Shown one piece after another: positions 29,859-41,560 of a DNA stretch of 64,000 nt. Origin of the DNA: Crambe crambe. Its lineage: Eukaryota > Porifera > Demospongiae > Poecilosclerida > Crambeidae. Position numbers and translations under genes: made by a program. The stretch's first letter is position 1, and each line of letters starts with the position of its first letter. The stretch lies in assembly GCA_963924555.1 (NCBI GenBank), contig OZ004587.1, positions 3,162,001 through 3,226,000 of the forward strand, in the 5' to 3' direction. The notes under the pieces are model-generated. The model was not told the origin of the DNA. It worked only from the letters and a program-made list of their open reading frames with translations, and did no database searches.

Positions 29859-30889
29859 AGGGTAGGTGAAATGAAAAATTTTTTTTACATTTTTGGGTTG
29901 TTTTGTATGCCTACATTACTGGGGAAAAATATGAGAAGCATTGGTTGAAATCTCACCGAGAAAATAGCAGTAGAAGTTGACAATTTTATTTACATCCTGT
30001 TTTGGGCGGGGCTTACTTGTGATGTCATAGAGGGAACTCATTGTACAATCCCTATTGAAAATAATAAAAATGCTGGAGTCTGTATTTCACACATGGTTCA
30101 GTGTATTCCCTCCAAACTTTACACAAGTTAATCTTAGAGTATGCTAAAAGTTATGCCAATATTTGAAGCTCATGCCTGTTACCAAAGGTGAGATATTCAA
30201 AAAATCACTTCAAAATGTAGAAACAAGCACTCAGAGCTGATGGCCAGCTTGTCATGCTATAGGTAGGGAGCTAGAATTCTCAGATAGACTTACTGGAGCA
30301 TGTGTGAGTTATACATATACAGCACAAGGCATCATAGCTACCTACTAGCTGTCAAACTAAGCTTACAAGCTAGCTAGGCATCATCTTTTATGCTGTATAG
30401 CTCACACATGTTCCAGTATATCTAAGACAGCTCACACATACTCCAGTAAGTCTATCTAAGACTTTTAAGCCCCTACCTACAGCATACTAGATTGGTCATC
30501 AGCTCAAAAAGCCTATTTTTATATCTTGTATGCAGTGAAGGATATCTCACCTTTGATCAGAGGCATGGACTTTAAACTTTGTTACAGCCTTTAACATACC
30601 CTAGCATTTGTTAGTGCAAACTTTGGAGTGGAAATATCAAACCTTATGTGAAATACAGACTCCAACATTTGTATTATTTTCAATAGGGATTATACAATGA
30701 ATTCCCTCTATGACATCACAAGTAAGCCCCGCCCCAAACAGGATATAAATGAAATGGCCAACTTCTACTGCTATTTTCTCAGTGAGACTTCAACCAATGC
30801 TTCTCATATTTCTTCCCAGTAATGTAGGCATACAAAACAACCCAAAAATGTAATAAACTGAGAAATAATTTTTTCATTTCACCTACCCT
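29859..30889. mobile_element. TTAA-flanked foldback element (Kolobok- or piggyBac-like), 1031 bp
   Basis: Starts AGGGTAGGTGAAATG and ends with the reverse complement CATTTCACCTACCCT. It is flanked by TTAA on both sides (29855-29858, 30890-30893). The partner arm has a single TTAA at 20055-20058, the empty site. The two halves are inverted copies of several hundred bp. Known: TTAA duplication is the signature of Kolobok and piggyBac transposons. No transposase is encoded. Confidence 0.85.
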
Positions 30890-30931
30890 TTAAAGATCCC
30901 TACGTCAAGCTCCTATAGGATATATTGACCT

Positions 30932-31750
30932 TTGTTTGTGAGTAGCCTTCCTTCAGAAATACTTTTTGTTCGTTGTTCAGATCATCATACAGTTACTATC
31001 CATCAGTTGTTTAAAGTTGCCAGTGCTTTGGATCCTAATCCAGTTCACCATACTTCACTAAATGATCTTATTGCCTCCTTAAGAAGGAATAATATGGGCA
31101 CATTCATTGATGGTATGACTAGGGGCAGTAAAATATGTTTGCTAGCTGAACCTGTAGTACAAGTTGTCTCTGTTTAGTAATCGAATTCTAGAACTGAAGT
31201 GGGTAAGACAATTTTCTGGCTCCATCTCAATTTGGTGATTTAGCTTATAGTGTTATACTGCACAGTTCTTATTAAAGATGAACCAAAGAACTTGAGTGCC
31301 ATGAATGGCTTACATAGCTCTGGATCTGGTGATATTGTTTTCACTTGCCTTAGTGATTGATAGTAGCTGGATCAGAACAATTTCTGTTCTCTGAACAATT
31401 GTATGATACTTAGTGCACAATTGATTGTCAGGAACTAATTGTGTGTAGGAATGCCATTGCATGTGCACATGCTAAGCTAAATCTGAAGAAAAAGGTTAGT
31501 CACAGATATGTCATCAGGTAACAAATTCTCAATGACTATGTATATATGTATGTGTCGGGTGTGGATTCAGGCAGCTGTAGAAGATGCAGTAATTTCGATT
31601 TATTTATACGAAGAATCACTTACAAGCCGCTTTGGTGAGTTCTAATTTTTTTTTGTACCCAAGTACCCAAGTGTTACTTGACCAAACTAATTTCAAAGCC
31701 CTAAATCATGCTAGCTCTTTGCACTTTTGCTTAATCCCCAGGTTGGTTTA
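30932..31750. other. Junction between the two palindromes; unassigned 81-aa ORF
   Basis: The end of palindrome 1 (about 30985) and the first recognised part of palindrome 2 (about 31750) are separated by about 760 bp. An ORF at 30932-31177 (81 aa) crosses the boundary. Its second half has no recognised family. Nothing else is seen here. Confidence 0.35.
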
Positions 31751-34305
31751 TCTCCTTGTCTACATTTCAAGGCCAATTCTGATCCTGACAGATACATCGG
31801 TAGAGAGGTAAGTTAAAAGTGTGGAGAAGGTCACCTAAAGCATCCCCAGGGGTCTTTTGTTGTTTCAAATTTTCAAAGCTTCCCCCCATAAAATCCCAGC
31901 CTCTGGGCTCAGGAATGATGGTGGTGTGTATGTTCATTGAGTACTTAGGAAAATTATTGGAGCTTGTATAACTACTTCTCCTGTGAAAATAAGTCCCTAT
32001 GTGTATTGCATAGTTGCATTCATGTATGTACAAGCTCTATGCATGCATGCCTATTTCCTTGAATAAAATGCCTTGATTCAATGCTTAGTGAGTGAACATT
32101 GGTGATCGTGCTTGCACACTACTGTTCACTTATTGCAAGAGTTTTAATAACAACAACAACAACCACAAAAGTCTAGCTGCACTCATAGTGCTAGACACTG
32201 ATTTAATTGAACACCTGGTCTAAACATGGTATATATGGTATACATAGCATCATCAACCACAAGTGTTATGTTTACTTTTTACGATAGTTTGATGAGAGCT
32301 TGACTTCTTCATAAGCAGATTGTAGACTTTTGCAAGTGCCATAGGATGGCTAATATTCATCAGCATGAAGAGTAGTTTATCTTTATTTTTATTTCATCAT
32401 GACTCCTAAATCAAAGATATTTTTATAATCATGACCCATGGTTACTCTTGTGTGTACTCAACATTTTAATTTGTGTGTGCAATGGCAATTCATTATGTTT
32501 CTTATGTAAGTACTGTCAAGAAAGAGTGTCAGTGCAGAGTTATCACCATTAGCCTTGTTCCTGGTATTATTTTTCATGTTAGTGCTAGCTATGTAGCTAT
32601 GTATAAGACATTTCTAAATGTTGAATGATGTCTGTAGCAACTTGTATGCTGATTATAATGACACTAAGGGATATAGTTGGAATATTACAGTTACACTATT
32701 GGACAATGAAGCTTACCTATTTGGAATCTGCACAGTAATAATGCCATACCCAGGAAGGTGTGTGTGTGGCAGCTGGCTTTCATTTTCTCTTTGTAAGTGG
32801 GGTGGGGGAGAGAGTTTCTTCCAGCTTGGCCTTCCAATATACCTACGATTAGTTAAGACACTGTAATGGGGGTACACGACAAGGGTCAGCCTAATGGTAA
32901 TCTAAATCCCCACACTAGTGATGATGACCTTTCACCTTCATAATTATGCAAACGTATAAATATTTATATTGTACGACCATCCTAACATTGTAGTTTCTTT
33001 CTGTGATGACCTTGGGTAAACTGAGCATGTCCGCTTGCCCCACAATGCTTTGCATTCCTAGTTGATAACTTAATACTTTTGCACCTTTGAAGTGTCATCG
33101 CATGGAGTATGAAGGGTCTGAAGAAAAAGAAGAAGCTAACTTTCAAGGCTAGGGAGAGAAGTTGGATGACTATAGTGTTACAGGTACCTAAGGTTACCAG
33201 GTACGTTATGTTAGCTTCGCCACCACTCCTCTCCCAAGCAGCAATTTATTAAAGGTTATTCCATTGGCTACAAAATATCTGGGATCCAATTTCACATAAA
33301 CAATAATTTTCAATCACATAAAGTGAATAGTGGTACAGAGGGTCGATTCCAATAATAGTTATGATAGCAGCGTTTTCGAAATGCTGCAGCAGTACAAAGA
33401 AACTGCATAAAGAATCTATTTCAGGTCATCATCCATACACTACACACATGCACTCACAAAGGCCTACTAGGATACCAACTTTCAAGGTGCTCGTAGAAAA
33501 GGCTAGCTTTAATAACTACAGTAGTAGTTTCGTGCAGGTCTATGACTCCTTTCCCAAATTTTTCTCTTTACCTGTGATAGTAGTAGTTTAGTTTGAGCCA
33601 TTCCATCATGGTCATGTTGAGATACATTGCACTATCCATGGGGTGGTTTTGCTGGATCCTGTCCAATGCAGACCCTTTTAAATGTATCTTGGTAAATAAT
33701 TGCCTCCATTGAGCAGAAAGGCTTTCAATTGAATTGAACACTTCTCCATAATCCTCAGGTGCTAAAATAGAACAAAATATATGAAGGAAAAAAAATGATT
33801 CAGTGTGGAAAAAAAATATGTTCTTAATAAGGAACAACTACTAAAGCCTATTTGCATTCACTTGATCCCTTGATAATTTATTATAACTGCTCAACAAAAC
33901 AACAAAACAACAAAACAACGAAACAACCAGCTCATAGAGTGGGTGATCAGCTCTCTGCTGGTGTCTTAAACATGAAAACTGAAAAGATATAGTGAATGAT
34001 CAAGGGATCAAGTGAATGTAATAGACATTAGGTAAAAGTGATTGTTTTGGTAATTTCGTTGGTGCTGCTAAATGGATACACTAATTTATATGGGAGTTTA
34101 AGGTCATAATTACAGTTGATCCAAAAGTTCCAGCAAGCTACATGAAATGCACAAAGTCATTTTACTCTGCACCAACCACATTATAGGAATAATAATGCAA
34201 GCTGCATATGTTGCTAATGTGGTATTCTCAAAAAGAGGAGGAAAACCCAATATTACTCAGTGGTTTTACTCTGAATTGAGCATGTTTCCAACAACCAGTT
34301 CCCTC

Positions 34306-34530
34306 AACTGCCCTATAACACCTATCAGGATAACATTATGGTCATAATAAGAGTAGATATTTTAGGAATAGATCCCATGGCTCCATGCTTATGTAATAGG
34401 CTCATAATTTATCTGTCCACCAAGCCAGCGTTTATTATTATTGTTAAATGTCTCTGGAATAGATAAGAGAATACGTAAGCTCTCTATTAAGAAGGGAAAA
34501 AAATCATCGATACTGCATCTCTGACTTACC
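34306..34530. other. Segment inverted relative to the partner arm
   Basis: This about 225-bp segment (from CCCTATAACACC to GACTTACCTGGTA) has the same orientation as 59568-59796 in the other arm, whereas everything around it is inverted. One arm has therefore undergone a local inversion. In the left arm it supplies a minus-strand splice donor ACCAG/GTAAGT after the Death 1 linker. Confidence 0.8.
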
Positions 34531-37134
34531 TGGTAATCTTTGTGCAGGAACTGATGGTGGAAGCAGAAGAGGTACAGAATATAGAGGCAGTGATGAGAAA
34601 GGAGATTCCTCTAAATATAATTATTAATGGCATTAGCACACAAATTTATTTGTATCCCCCCCATTCCAAGCCCCCTTACTTTGGTGCTTCTTGATGATTT
34701 GTTTAAAGAGTCTATAGTCCAGCTCTCCCACAGCCTTAGCCAATCTCTTCCAGGTTGGTCTCCCATACTTCTGATGGTTATAGTTCATTTTCAGCCACTC
34801 CATCAAGGCAAGATCCAGACACATCATACTTTCTTTCGGGTAGTCCTACTGGAATTTGTTCAGTGCAGTTCCCTGCAGTTGTAATTTAGTACAAAGTCGC
34901 TTCCACTGAGCAGAAATAGTCTCTACCGAGTCCAACACATCTCCATGATCATCAGGATCTGCATAATAATATGCAGGTACAGAACATTTACCTCACATTA
35001 TTAAATCACCGTGGATCACTTACTGAGCTCACTGTCGTCAGTATTTTCTATCAAGTCCTCATCTACACATAAAAATAGTCCAGTCATTTTATGGGGGAAA
35101 AAGGGTCAACCTGAAACAAATTGCAAGAAAAGGTTTCTCTCCAGTTTTATGTTCTACGCAACATACATAACAACATACAAAAATTCCCTTGATGGGAAGG
35201 TAGTAAGGCGTTGACCATATTATAATGTATAGCTATAGCTATATCCTTTTGGTGTTATAATTTCTTTCTTCAATCATGAATTACTTATTTAAATAATAAT
35301 TATGTACAGTGTACATTTCATAGCCACACCCACAATAATTTAATTACTAAAAGTAGTGCAGTCTTGCTGATACTGTTTGTGTGAAGTTAATGACACTTAC
35401 ATGCTATGGGGATTGGAATAAGGTGATCATGTGCTAAGTATAGACTCAGTGCTAACTTGACTATAGAGGCTAATTGGGCGGTGCTGCTGCTCTGCTACTG
35501 CAGATGTGGCGAGTAGTGCACGTCTACTGCTGACTACATTGTCACAGTGTTGGCTTATAGCTATATCTCTGCAAATCAAGACTTCGTTTCAAAGTTTCTA
35601 TTAGAAACTTTTCCTAAAACTGATATCTTTTTTGTAAATTATAACTTTTACTAGAATCTGACATTGCAGTGGACAAACGGCTGAAATTTATAACTCTTGA
35701 AATTTAATAGTAAAGTAAGCCAACAGATTGCAGTAGCAAAAGCTTGTGGCAATACGGATTTAAATGCTCTTGTGGCAATTGTAACTTTAGACTCATACAC
35801 AGAAAAAATAAGATAGGCAGGGTAATTACTTCTAAAGCTGATCAACTCCTGAGAGTCAAAGCTCACAAATGTGACAGCAGAATTTAAGCCAGAATCTAGA
35901 AATGTACAAGCCATCATGTGTCTGAAGTATTGTCTTTCGGCATACCATTGACACACTTTCGTGGGCACATGAAATGGGGGTGCAGTTCATGGGAACAGGA
36001 ACAGCCACCCCCAATATTTCTAATGAAGGAGGGGCCCCCTCAAGTGTTGCTTTTATCATGGATAGAGCCACAACACCGACACCATAGTTCTGAATAGCTA
36101 TGTACTGTACATCCAACCAGCATGCTATTGGCTGGGTGACTAACTGGTTAATGTGGGAAGGGAAAGGGTTGCTATTGATCATACCCCCTCACCAGAAACA
36201 AGGTACAGGTTTTGAGTTCTATAATTATTATTACCTGCAACTGAAAGGCTGAAGCTGCAGTCCTCATCCATTCCAATCACGTGAAGTTCTGGTGGATTAG
36301 TGTAGGTAGAAGAAGTTTTATGTCCAGAAATTGTAATGCTTGGAGGATAATAATTGTTAAAGGTGACAATGTCCTCTTCAGGAAGGTGAACGCTCTTCTT
36401 TGTGATCTATAATAATAATAAATTTAAATTGTACTCCATATTATAATGCTCAGGCATGCTATTCACAAATCTTGCTATGGAATGGTCCTGCAGCAGTCTT
36501 ATGAATAATAGAGCTTTGAAGTTTTCTTGCGTGATTATCCACATTACATTAACATACCTGACTCTCTCCATCAAATTTTATATCCCATCCTTGATCATCT
36601 GTTGTCTCCAGAATAATGTCGGTATCACCAAGTGCCATCTTTCCAGTAAAGATATTTTTTCCTTTCTCATTGGAGGATGATGACTGGCTATGATGTCATC
36701 ACAGAAATATGAATTATTATCATGGTCATAAATTTTCCATTACATGCATAGCTAACTTCAGGTAGACCGGGTGGTTCAAACAAGCATAAAATACTTGAAG
36801 ACCTGTGTCAGTAATGCTCACCGAGTAGAGAATTTTTTCTGTTCCACAATAAATATGTTACAATGAAGTGGGAATTGGGAAATTATTATTAGTCGCATAA
36901 CAATGTTCATTATGAATCACTGTTCCTGACTATGTACACTGCCTCTATTGAAACACTGTATTATGATTCAATGCAGTACAAGAAGAGCAGCACATGGATA
37001 AGACACAATCCAATGCTTAAAAAAAGCAGTACATTACAAAATCAAAGGCATAGCTACTACTCCTTTATCATCACATTAAATACCTTTTGTTCTCTCTGCA
37101 TCAGATCCTTCTAACCACTTGTATTAAATTGAAA

Positions 37135-37330
37135 GACGAGAGCAAATGTTCCAAATCCGTCTAGAGTGAATCAGTTCAGAATAAATTACCTCCTGAAGGA
37201 ATGAAATAAGCATCAAAATATGACAATGAAGGTATGACAGGGTAAGAAAATAAGACAGCATGTAAGTAACAATGCAGAGAGTGAGTCAGTTCAGAATAAC
37301 TTACCGGCTGAAGGAATGAAATTAAGCATC
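37135..37330. repeat. Direct repeat inside the left arm
   Basis: Two copies of about 55 bp beginning GAGTGA(A/G)TCAGTTCAGAATAA (about 37168 and 37280), each ending with a minus-strand donor-like GGTAAGTT or GGTAATTT. They probably reflect a duplicated exon end in the left gene copy; the right arm lacks the region. Confidence 0.55.
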
Positions 37331-38111
37331 TTCTTCTCCCCACATTCTGTGCCTTTCTCTTTCTCTTGCTCTTTCATCTTCTGTCAAGCATATTCTTTGA
37401 CTTCTCTACCTCTCTCTGACTGTATATGCTCTCCAACTTTTCTGCCTCTCTCTCTTGATCTTTCATCTTCTGTGAAGCATGCTCTCCATCTTTTCTGCCT
37501 CCCACATTGAAGGCACCATCTTCTCCCTCTATCTTTCGAAAGGCAAAAACTGGGTTGGATTCTCTGTACTTAGGGGTGGTGCTGGCAACAAGGAATGCCA
37601 TGTCTTCACAGTCTTCTTTACTCTCCATACTAACATAGTGCTGGATATGCACTATCACATGATTTTGCAATTTCCCCTTTATAATAGGTTGTATGAGGTA
37701 GCTGGCTTGTAACCATCTGGCAGTATGAAGGATCCAGTCACACAGGGATGAACGAATACTTCCATTTGACTCCCCTGATCCAGCTCTTGCTTTGGTATCG
37801 ATACAGATATGCCCACATCCTCAAAGTTCACTGTGTCTGTGGACAATGTGATAGTTGATTTTCATCAAACACTATACCAGGGTACTCCTGTTAAAGGGTA
37901 GGTTGAATGGAAAAAAAATTTTTTTTTTAATATCACCAAAACCCTTTCAAGGTAGGCTATAAACTAAATATATTACAATTTTAATTCACACTACAGCATA
38001 ACACCCACAAAAAAATCATTCTTTTCAGCTAGAAATCATTTACTTCCTGTTGTGGGCGGGGCTTAACGATGACGCAGACGTAGGGATTCATTTGGCCACA
38101 TGCTATAAATT

Positions 38112-38674
38112 ATGGCAACAGATGGTAGTCTAGGTGACCATAGTTCTGGAGAAAGCACTTTAGACTCAAGCTCTTCACTAGGAAGTAGTTCAGGTGACAG
38201 CTCTCTAGCACTTTCATATGCATCTTCTGAGTTTGAAGGTGCTGATGAGCCAGAAGGAGTGCATCCATTTCTCTATGAGCCTGTTACCAGTAGTGATGAT
38301 GATGAAGGGAGTGATTCAAGTGATGGTGACTCACCTAGACTTCTCAATACAGATTGGTAAGTAAACAACAGTTCAAGTGTATTGATTTTTTTTTTTGTTT
38401 CTCAATGTTGAATGTGCACTTGATAATGCCTACAGCTATAGAATGTCTCTGCTGTAGTGAAATTACAGAAATGATGAATAAAAGATCAACAGAAGAAGTA
38501 GGGTGTATTACTCTTCACCCGGGGTTTCAAAGTGTTTGCTTGAATACATGGGTTCTCCAAACCGCATATTATAGCTATAGACAGCAGTATGGTGAAAATG
38601 CTATTGAAGGAGCTATTCAAGCAAACACTTTGAAACCCCAGGTGAAGAGTAATACACCCTACTTCTTCTGTTGA
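38112..38674 (+). pseudogene. P2RX7-type cysteine domain protein, N-terminal part (plus half)
   Basis: Exon 1: MATDGSLGDHSSGESTLDSS...LLNTDW, Ser/Asp/Glu-rich, ending in a GTAAGT donor at 38357. Exon 2 reads MPTAIECLCCSEI...GCITLHPGFQSVCLNTWVLQ...YYSYRQQYG. The pattern ECLCC-E, IT-HPGF--VCLN-WVL resembles the cytoplasmic cysteine domain of P2X7-like and related transposon-borne proteins. It then runs across the palindrome centre into reversed sequence and stops, so it cannot encode a full transposase. Confidence 0.6.
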
Positions 38675-39059
38675 TCTTTTATTCATCATTTCTGTAATTT
38701 CACTACAGCAGAGACATTCTATAGCTGTAGGTATTATCATACAGTGACCACAAGTGCACCTTCAACATTGAGAAACAAAAAAAAATCTAACTATTCAATA
38801 CACTTGAACTGTTGTTTACTTACCAATCTGTATTGAGAAGTCTAGGTGAGTCGCCATCACTTGAATCACTCCTATCACTACTGGTAACAGGCTCATAGAG
38901 AAATGGATGCACTCCTTCTGGCTCATCAGCACCTTCAAACTCAGAAGATGCATATGAAAGTGCTAGGGAGCTGTCACCTGAACTACTTCCTAGTGAAGAG
39001 CTTGAGTCTAAAGTGCTTTCTCCAGAACTATGGTCACCTAGACTACCATCTGTTGCCAT
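38486..39059 (-). pseudogene. P2RX7-type cysteine domain protein, N-terminal part (minus half)
   Basis: Mirror copy of the plus-strand exons: exon 1 39059-38820 (79 aa, shorter by three residues in the acidic run) and exon 2 from about 38738. The conserved HPGF reads HLGF here. Its frame also ends in the mirrored sequence. Confidence 0.6.
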
Positions 39060-40588
39060 AATTTATAGCATATGGCCAAATGAATCCCTACATCTGCGTC
39101 ATCGTTAAGCCCCGCCCACAACAGGAAGTAAATATCAATGTCGATTTCTAGCTGAAAAGAATGATTTTTTGTGGGTGTTATGCTATAGTGTGAATTAAAA
39201 TTATAATATATTTAGTTTATAGACTACCTTGAAAGGGTTTTGGTGATATTAAAAAAAATTATTTTTTTTCATTCAACCTACCCTTTAAAAAAGAAAACCA
39301 GACTTGTGACACGAGAAAAATAATGAAGACTTCTCCAGCACCTAAATAAGCTACCACAGGGGGTTTTTAAAAGTGGGGGTAAGGAGATAAAATGTCCCAG
39401 TGTATCTAGTTCACCCAAGAAATACATCCATACTTACTTGGCTATTCAAAAGTTTGACAGTTGGAGCATGTGCTTTTTCCAGAGCTATACTCAAAGGAGA
39501 TGTTCCTTTAACAGTTACTTCCATGTTTGCCCCATTATTTAAGAGGAGTCCAACTACTTGATCATGCCCAAAATGACTGGCAATGAAGAGGATCATCCTG
39601 CACGTCCACTTGAGCCCCGTTGTTCAACAACATCTGGGCCACTTCAAAGTGTCCTCCTTGACTGGCCATCATCAGAGCAGACCCCCTTCCTTTCTGCTGT
39701 AGATCAACCTGAGCACCATAGTCTAACAGCAGTTTAGAAATCTCAAGGTGTCCCATTAAACTGACAATCATCACCCACACATAATCCTGAATGTCGACCT
39801 GAGCACCATTCTCTAGTAATAGTTTGGCCACTTCCAACTTATTTCTTTCACCAAAGCATCCTGCAGGTCGGCCTGAGCTCCCTTTTCCAGCAGTAATTTG
39901 ACAACTCCAGAATGTCCTTCTTTATAAGCGAGATCCCCATTCTTCGTTCTGAAGGTTAAGCTGAGCAGCATTTTCTACCAACACTTTGGCTGCTTCAGTA
40001 TGTCCTTCTCAACAAGCAAATATCAAAGCAGATCGCCCGTTATTCTCCGACAGGTCAACCTGAGCACCGTATTCCAATAATAACCTGACAGTGTCCACTG
40101 ATCAGAGCTGAAGCCCCACTACCTGTCTGTTGGTCTACTTGAGCACAATTTTCTAGCAGCACCTTGGCCACTTCAAAATATCCTACTGGCTATCATCAGA
40201 GGAGAATGGTCTTTACTCCACTGCAAATCTATCCTTGCCCCATTTTCTATCAATACTTTTACTGTTTCAGAGTACCCTTTTGAACAGGCAAGCATTAAAG
40301 CTGATCTCCCAGTATATCAACCTGAGCACAACTTTTCAGGAGCAACCTGGCCACTTCAGGATATCCCTCATTGCTGGCAATAAGCAATGCAGTATCTCCC
40401 TCATTGTTCTGCATATCAACTCTAGCACCATTTTCTAGCAGGATCTTTACATTTTTAGAATGTCCTTTTTGATCATAACAGCTGACCCACCATCCTTTTG
40501 CTTCAAGTCCACCCGAACGTGCATGCACCCTTTTCCAATAGCACTTTAGCTACTTCACTATGTCCCTTTAGGCTAGCATGCATCAGAG

Positions 40589-40638
40589 TAATCTGGCGTA
40601 GCCAGCCCCGAGCGCCGATGGCTGGCTACGCCAGATTA
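40589..40638. mobile_element. 50-bp hairpin MITE inside ankyrin sequence, 9-bp target duplication
   Basis: Near-perfect palindrome TAATCTGGCGTAGCCAGCC... with direct repeats GCATCAGAG on both sides (40580-40588, 40639-40647). A partly deleted version sits at the same place in the right arm (about 55698-55732), so the insertion predates the duplication. Confidence 0.85.
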
Positions 40639-41456
40639 GCATCAGAGGTGACCACCCAGTACTGGGATCAAGAGTGTCCACGCTATATTCGCCATCTTCC
40701 TGACTTTCTGTACATCACCTAACCTGGCTGCTTCGAGGTAGATTATATTCACTTCTTCTCACTGCGATGAGCATGCACAGGTGCCTAGTAACGATTCCGA
40801 AAGACATACATTTCCTGAGACTTTGCCCGGCCAGCGCAGCCTGACGGTTATAGAAGCGCTTGATGTTTAGGTATCACTAGCTAGCTTATAACAAGGCCGA
40901 CCTGCTGGTGTGGGTTAAGCACATAGATGTTATAGAGATTTACCCTTTTCTCCATATTAATCTCCATAGAACTAAAATCAACGGCGTTAACTGTGAACAT
41001 AGCACACTGGTTCATTTGGTGTTTGAGTAGTTAGTACATTATTAAGCTGCTGCTGGACATGAGTTACGCGTTCATGTGTTGATTGATCTTCGAGATAGAG
41101 CTAGTTATATGTGGGCAGGTCTAGCTTCCGGTGTCACAGTTTATTTTGTCACTGGGAAATTCTGTCGCGGTGACAAAATAACCTAGGAAATTCTGTTGCG
41201 AGCGACCTAATCTCCTAGGATATTTCGTCGTCGCCAGGATATATTGTCGCTGCATATAAAGTAGCTATCTGATCATACAAACACAATCGCTCACCAACAA
41301 ATTGCTCTCCTAGCAATAAAAATCTAGATCGTTTCTACTACAGAGTTCGATATAGGCTGTGTCTACTGTCCCGGCAACGGGAGGCACCCGGTCCCGGCAC
41401 CAGGACACTTAAATAAAAAATTTTTCAAAGATTGAAAAAGAAAAAAAAAACTCCAA

Positions 41457-41560
41457 TTCCAGAATCGAACGCGAGACCACACATTCAATAGCACGCAGTA
41501 CTAACCATAGATATATGACACGTGTGAAATATCTATGTACTAACCGATGCACTAAGGTTA
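41457..41560 (-). repeat. tRNA-derived SINE-like module, type B
   Basis: On the minus strand an A-box-like TTAGTGCATCGGTTAGTAC is followed by GCGTTCGATTC, a B box. Mirror copy at about 54757-54850. Two TATATCTATGGTTAGTAC-like phrases suggest an internal duplication. Confidence 0.5.

Larger units (their letters stand above)
37895..39284. mobile_element. TTAA-flanked foldback element with duplicated transposase-like exons, 1390 bp
   Basis: Starts AGGGTAGGTTGAATGG and ends with its reverse complement. TTAA flanks are at 37891-37894 and 39285-39288; the partner arm has one TTAA at 56702-56705. The halves are inverted copies of about 690 bp. Each half codes the same two exons: a Ser/Asp-rich start (38112-38360 plus; 39059-38820 minus) and a Cys motif exon. 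Related by ends and by the GGGCGGGGCTTA phrase to the element at 29859. Confidence 0.88.
33360..40770 (-). pseudogene. Ankyrin-ZU5-Death-Death gene, left copy (decayed)
   Basis: On the minus strand: ankyrin repeats (about 40730-39437, several frames), ZU5 exon (about 37830-37500), a Lys/Glu-rich insert (about 37500-37330), an extension exon with KNIFTGKMALGDTDI (36670-36555), a further exon (about 36405-36240), Death domain 1 (about 34960-34680) and Death domain 2, first half only (33762-33574). Lesions: small deletions in the first ankyrin exon leading to an early stop, a hairpin MITE at 40589-40638, a nonsense TAG in Death domain 1 (near 34846, where the right copy has CAG), and loss of the last Death exon. 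The extension exon is in frame here but shifted in the right copy. Confidence 0.8.
31752..41127 (-). repeat. Left arm of inverted duplication 2 (ANK-ZU5-Death gene)
   Basis: Matches the reverse complement of 55207-64000 over nearly its whole length. It lacks the astacin gene (scar near 32576) and the second exon of Death domain 2. It carries a TTAA foldback insertion (37895-39284), and keeps about 340 bp (about 37170-37505) and a short exon (35020-35065) missing from the right arm. Confidence 0.9.

Noticed and set aside
31767-32033. 88-aa ORF conserved in both arms (also 63721-63987) as a real gene
   Set aside because: Conservation is expected from the duplication; no domain, no splice signals or start context that set it apart.
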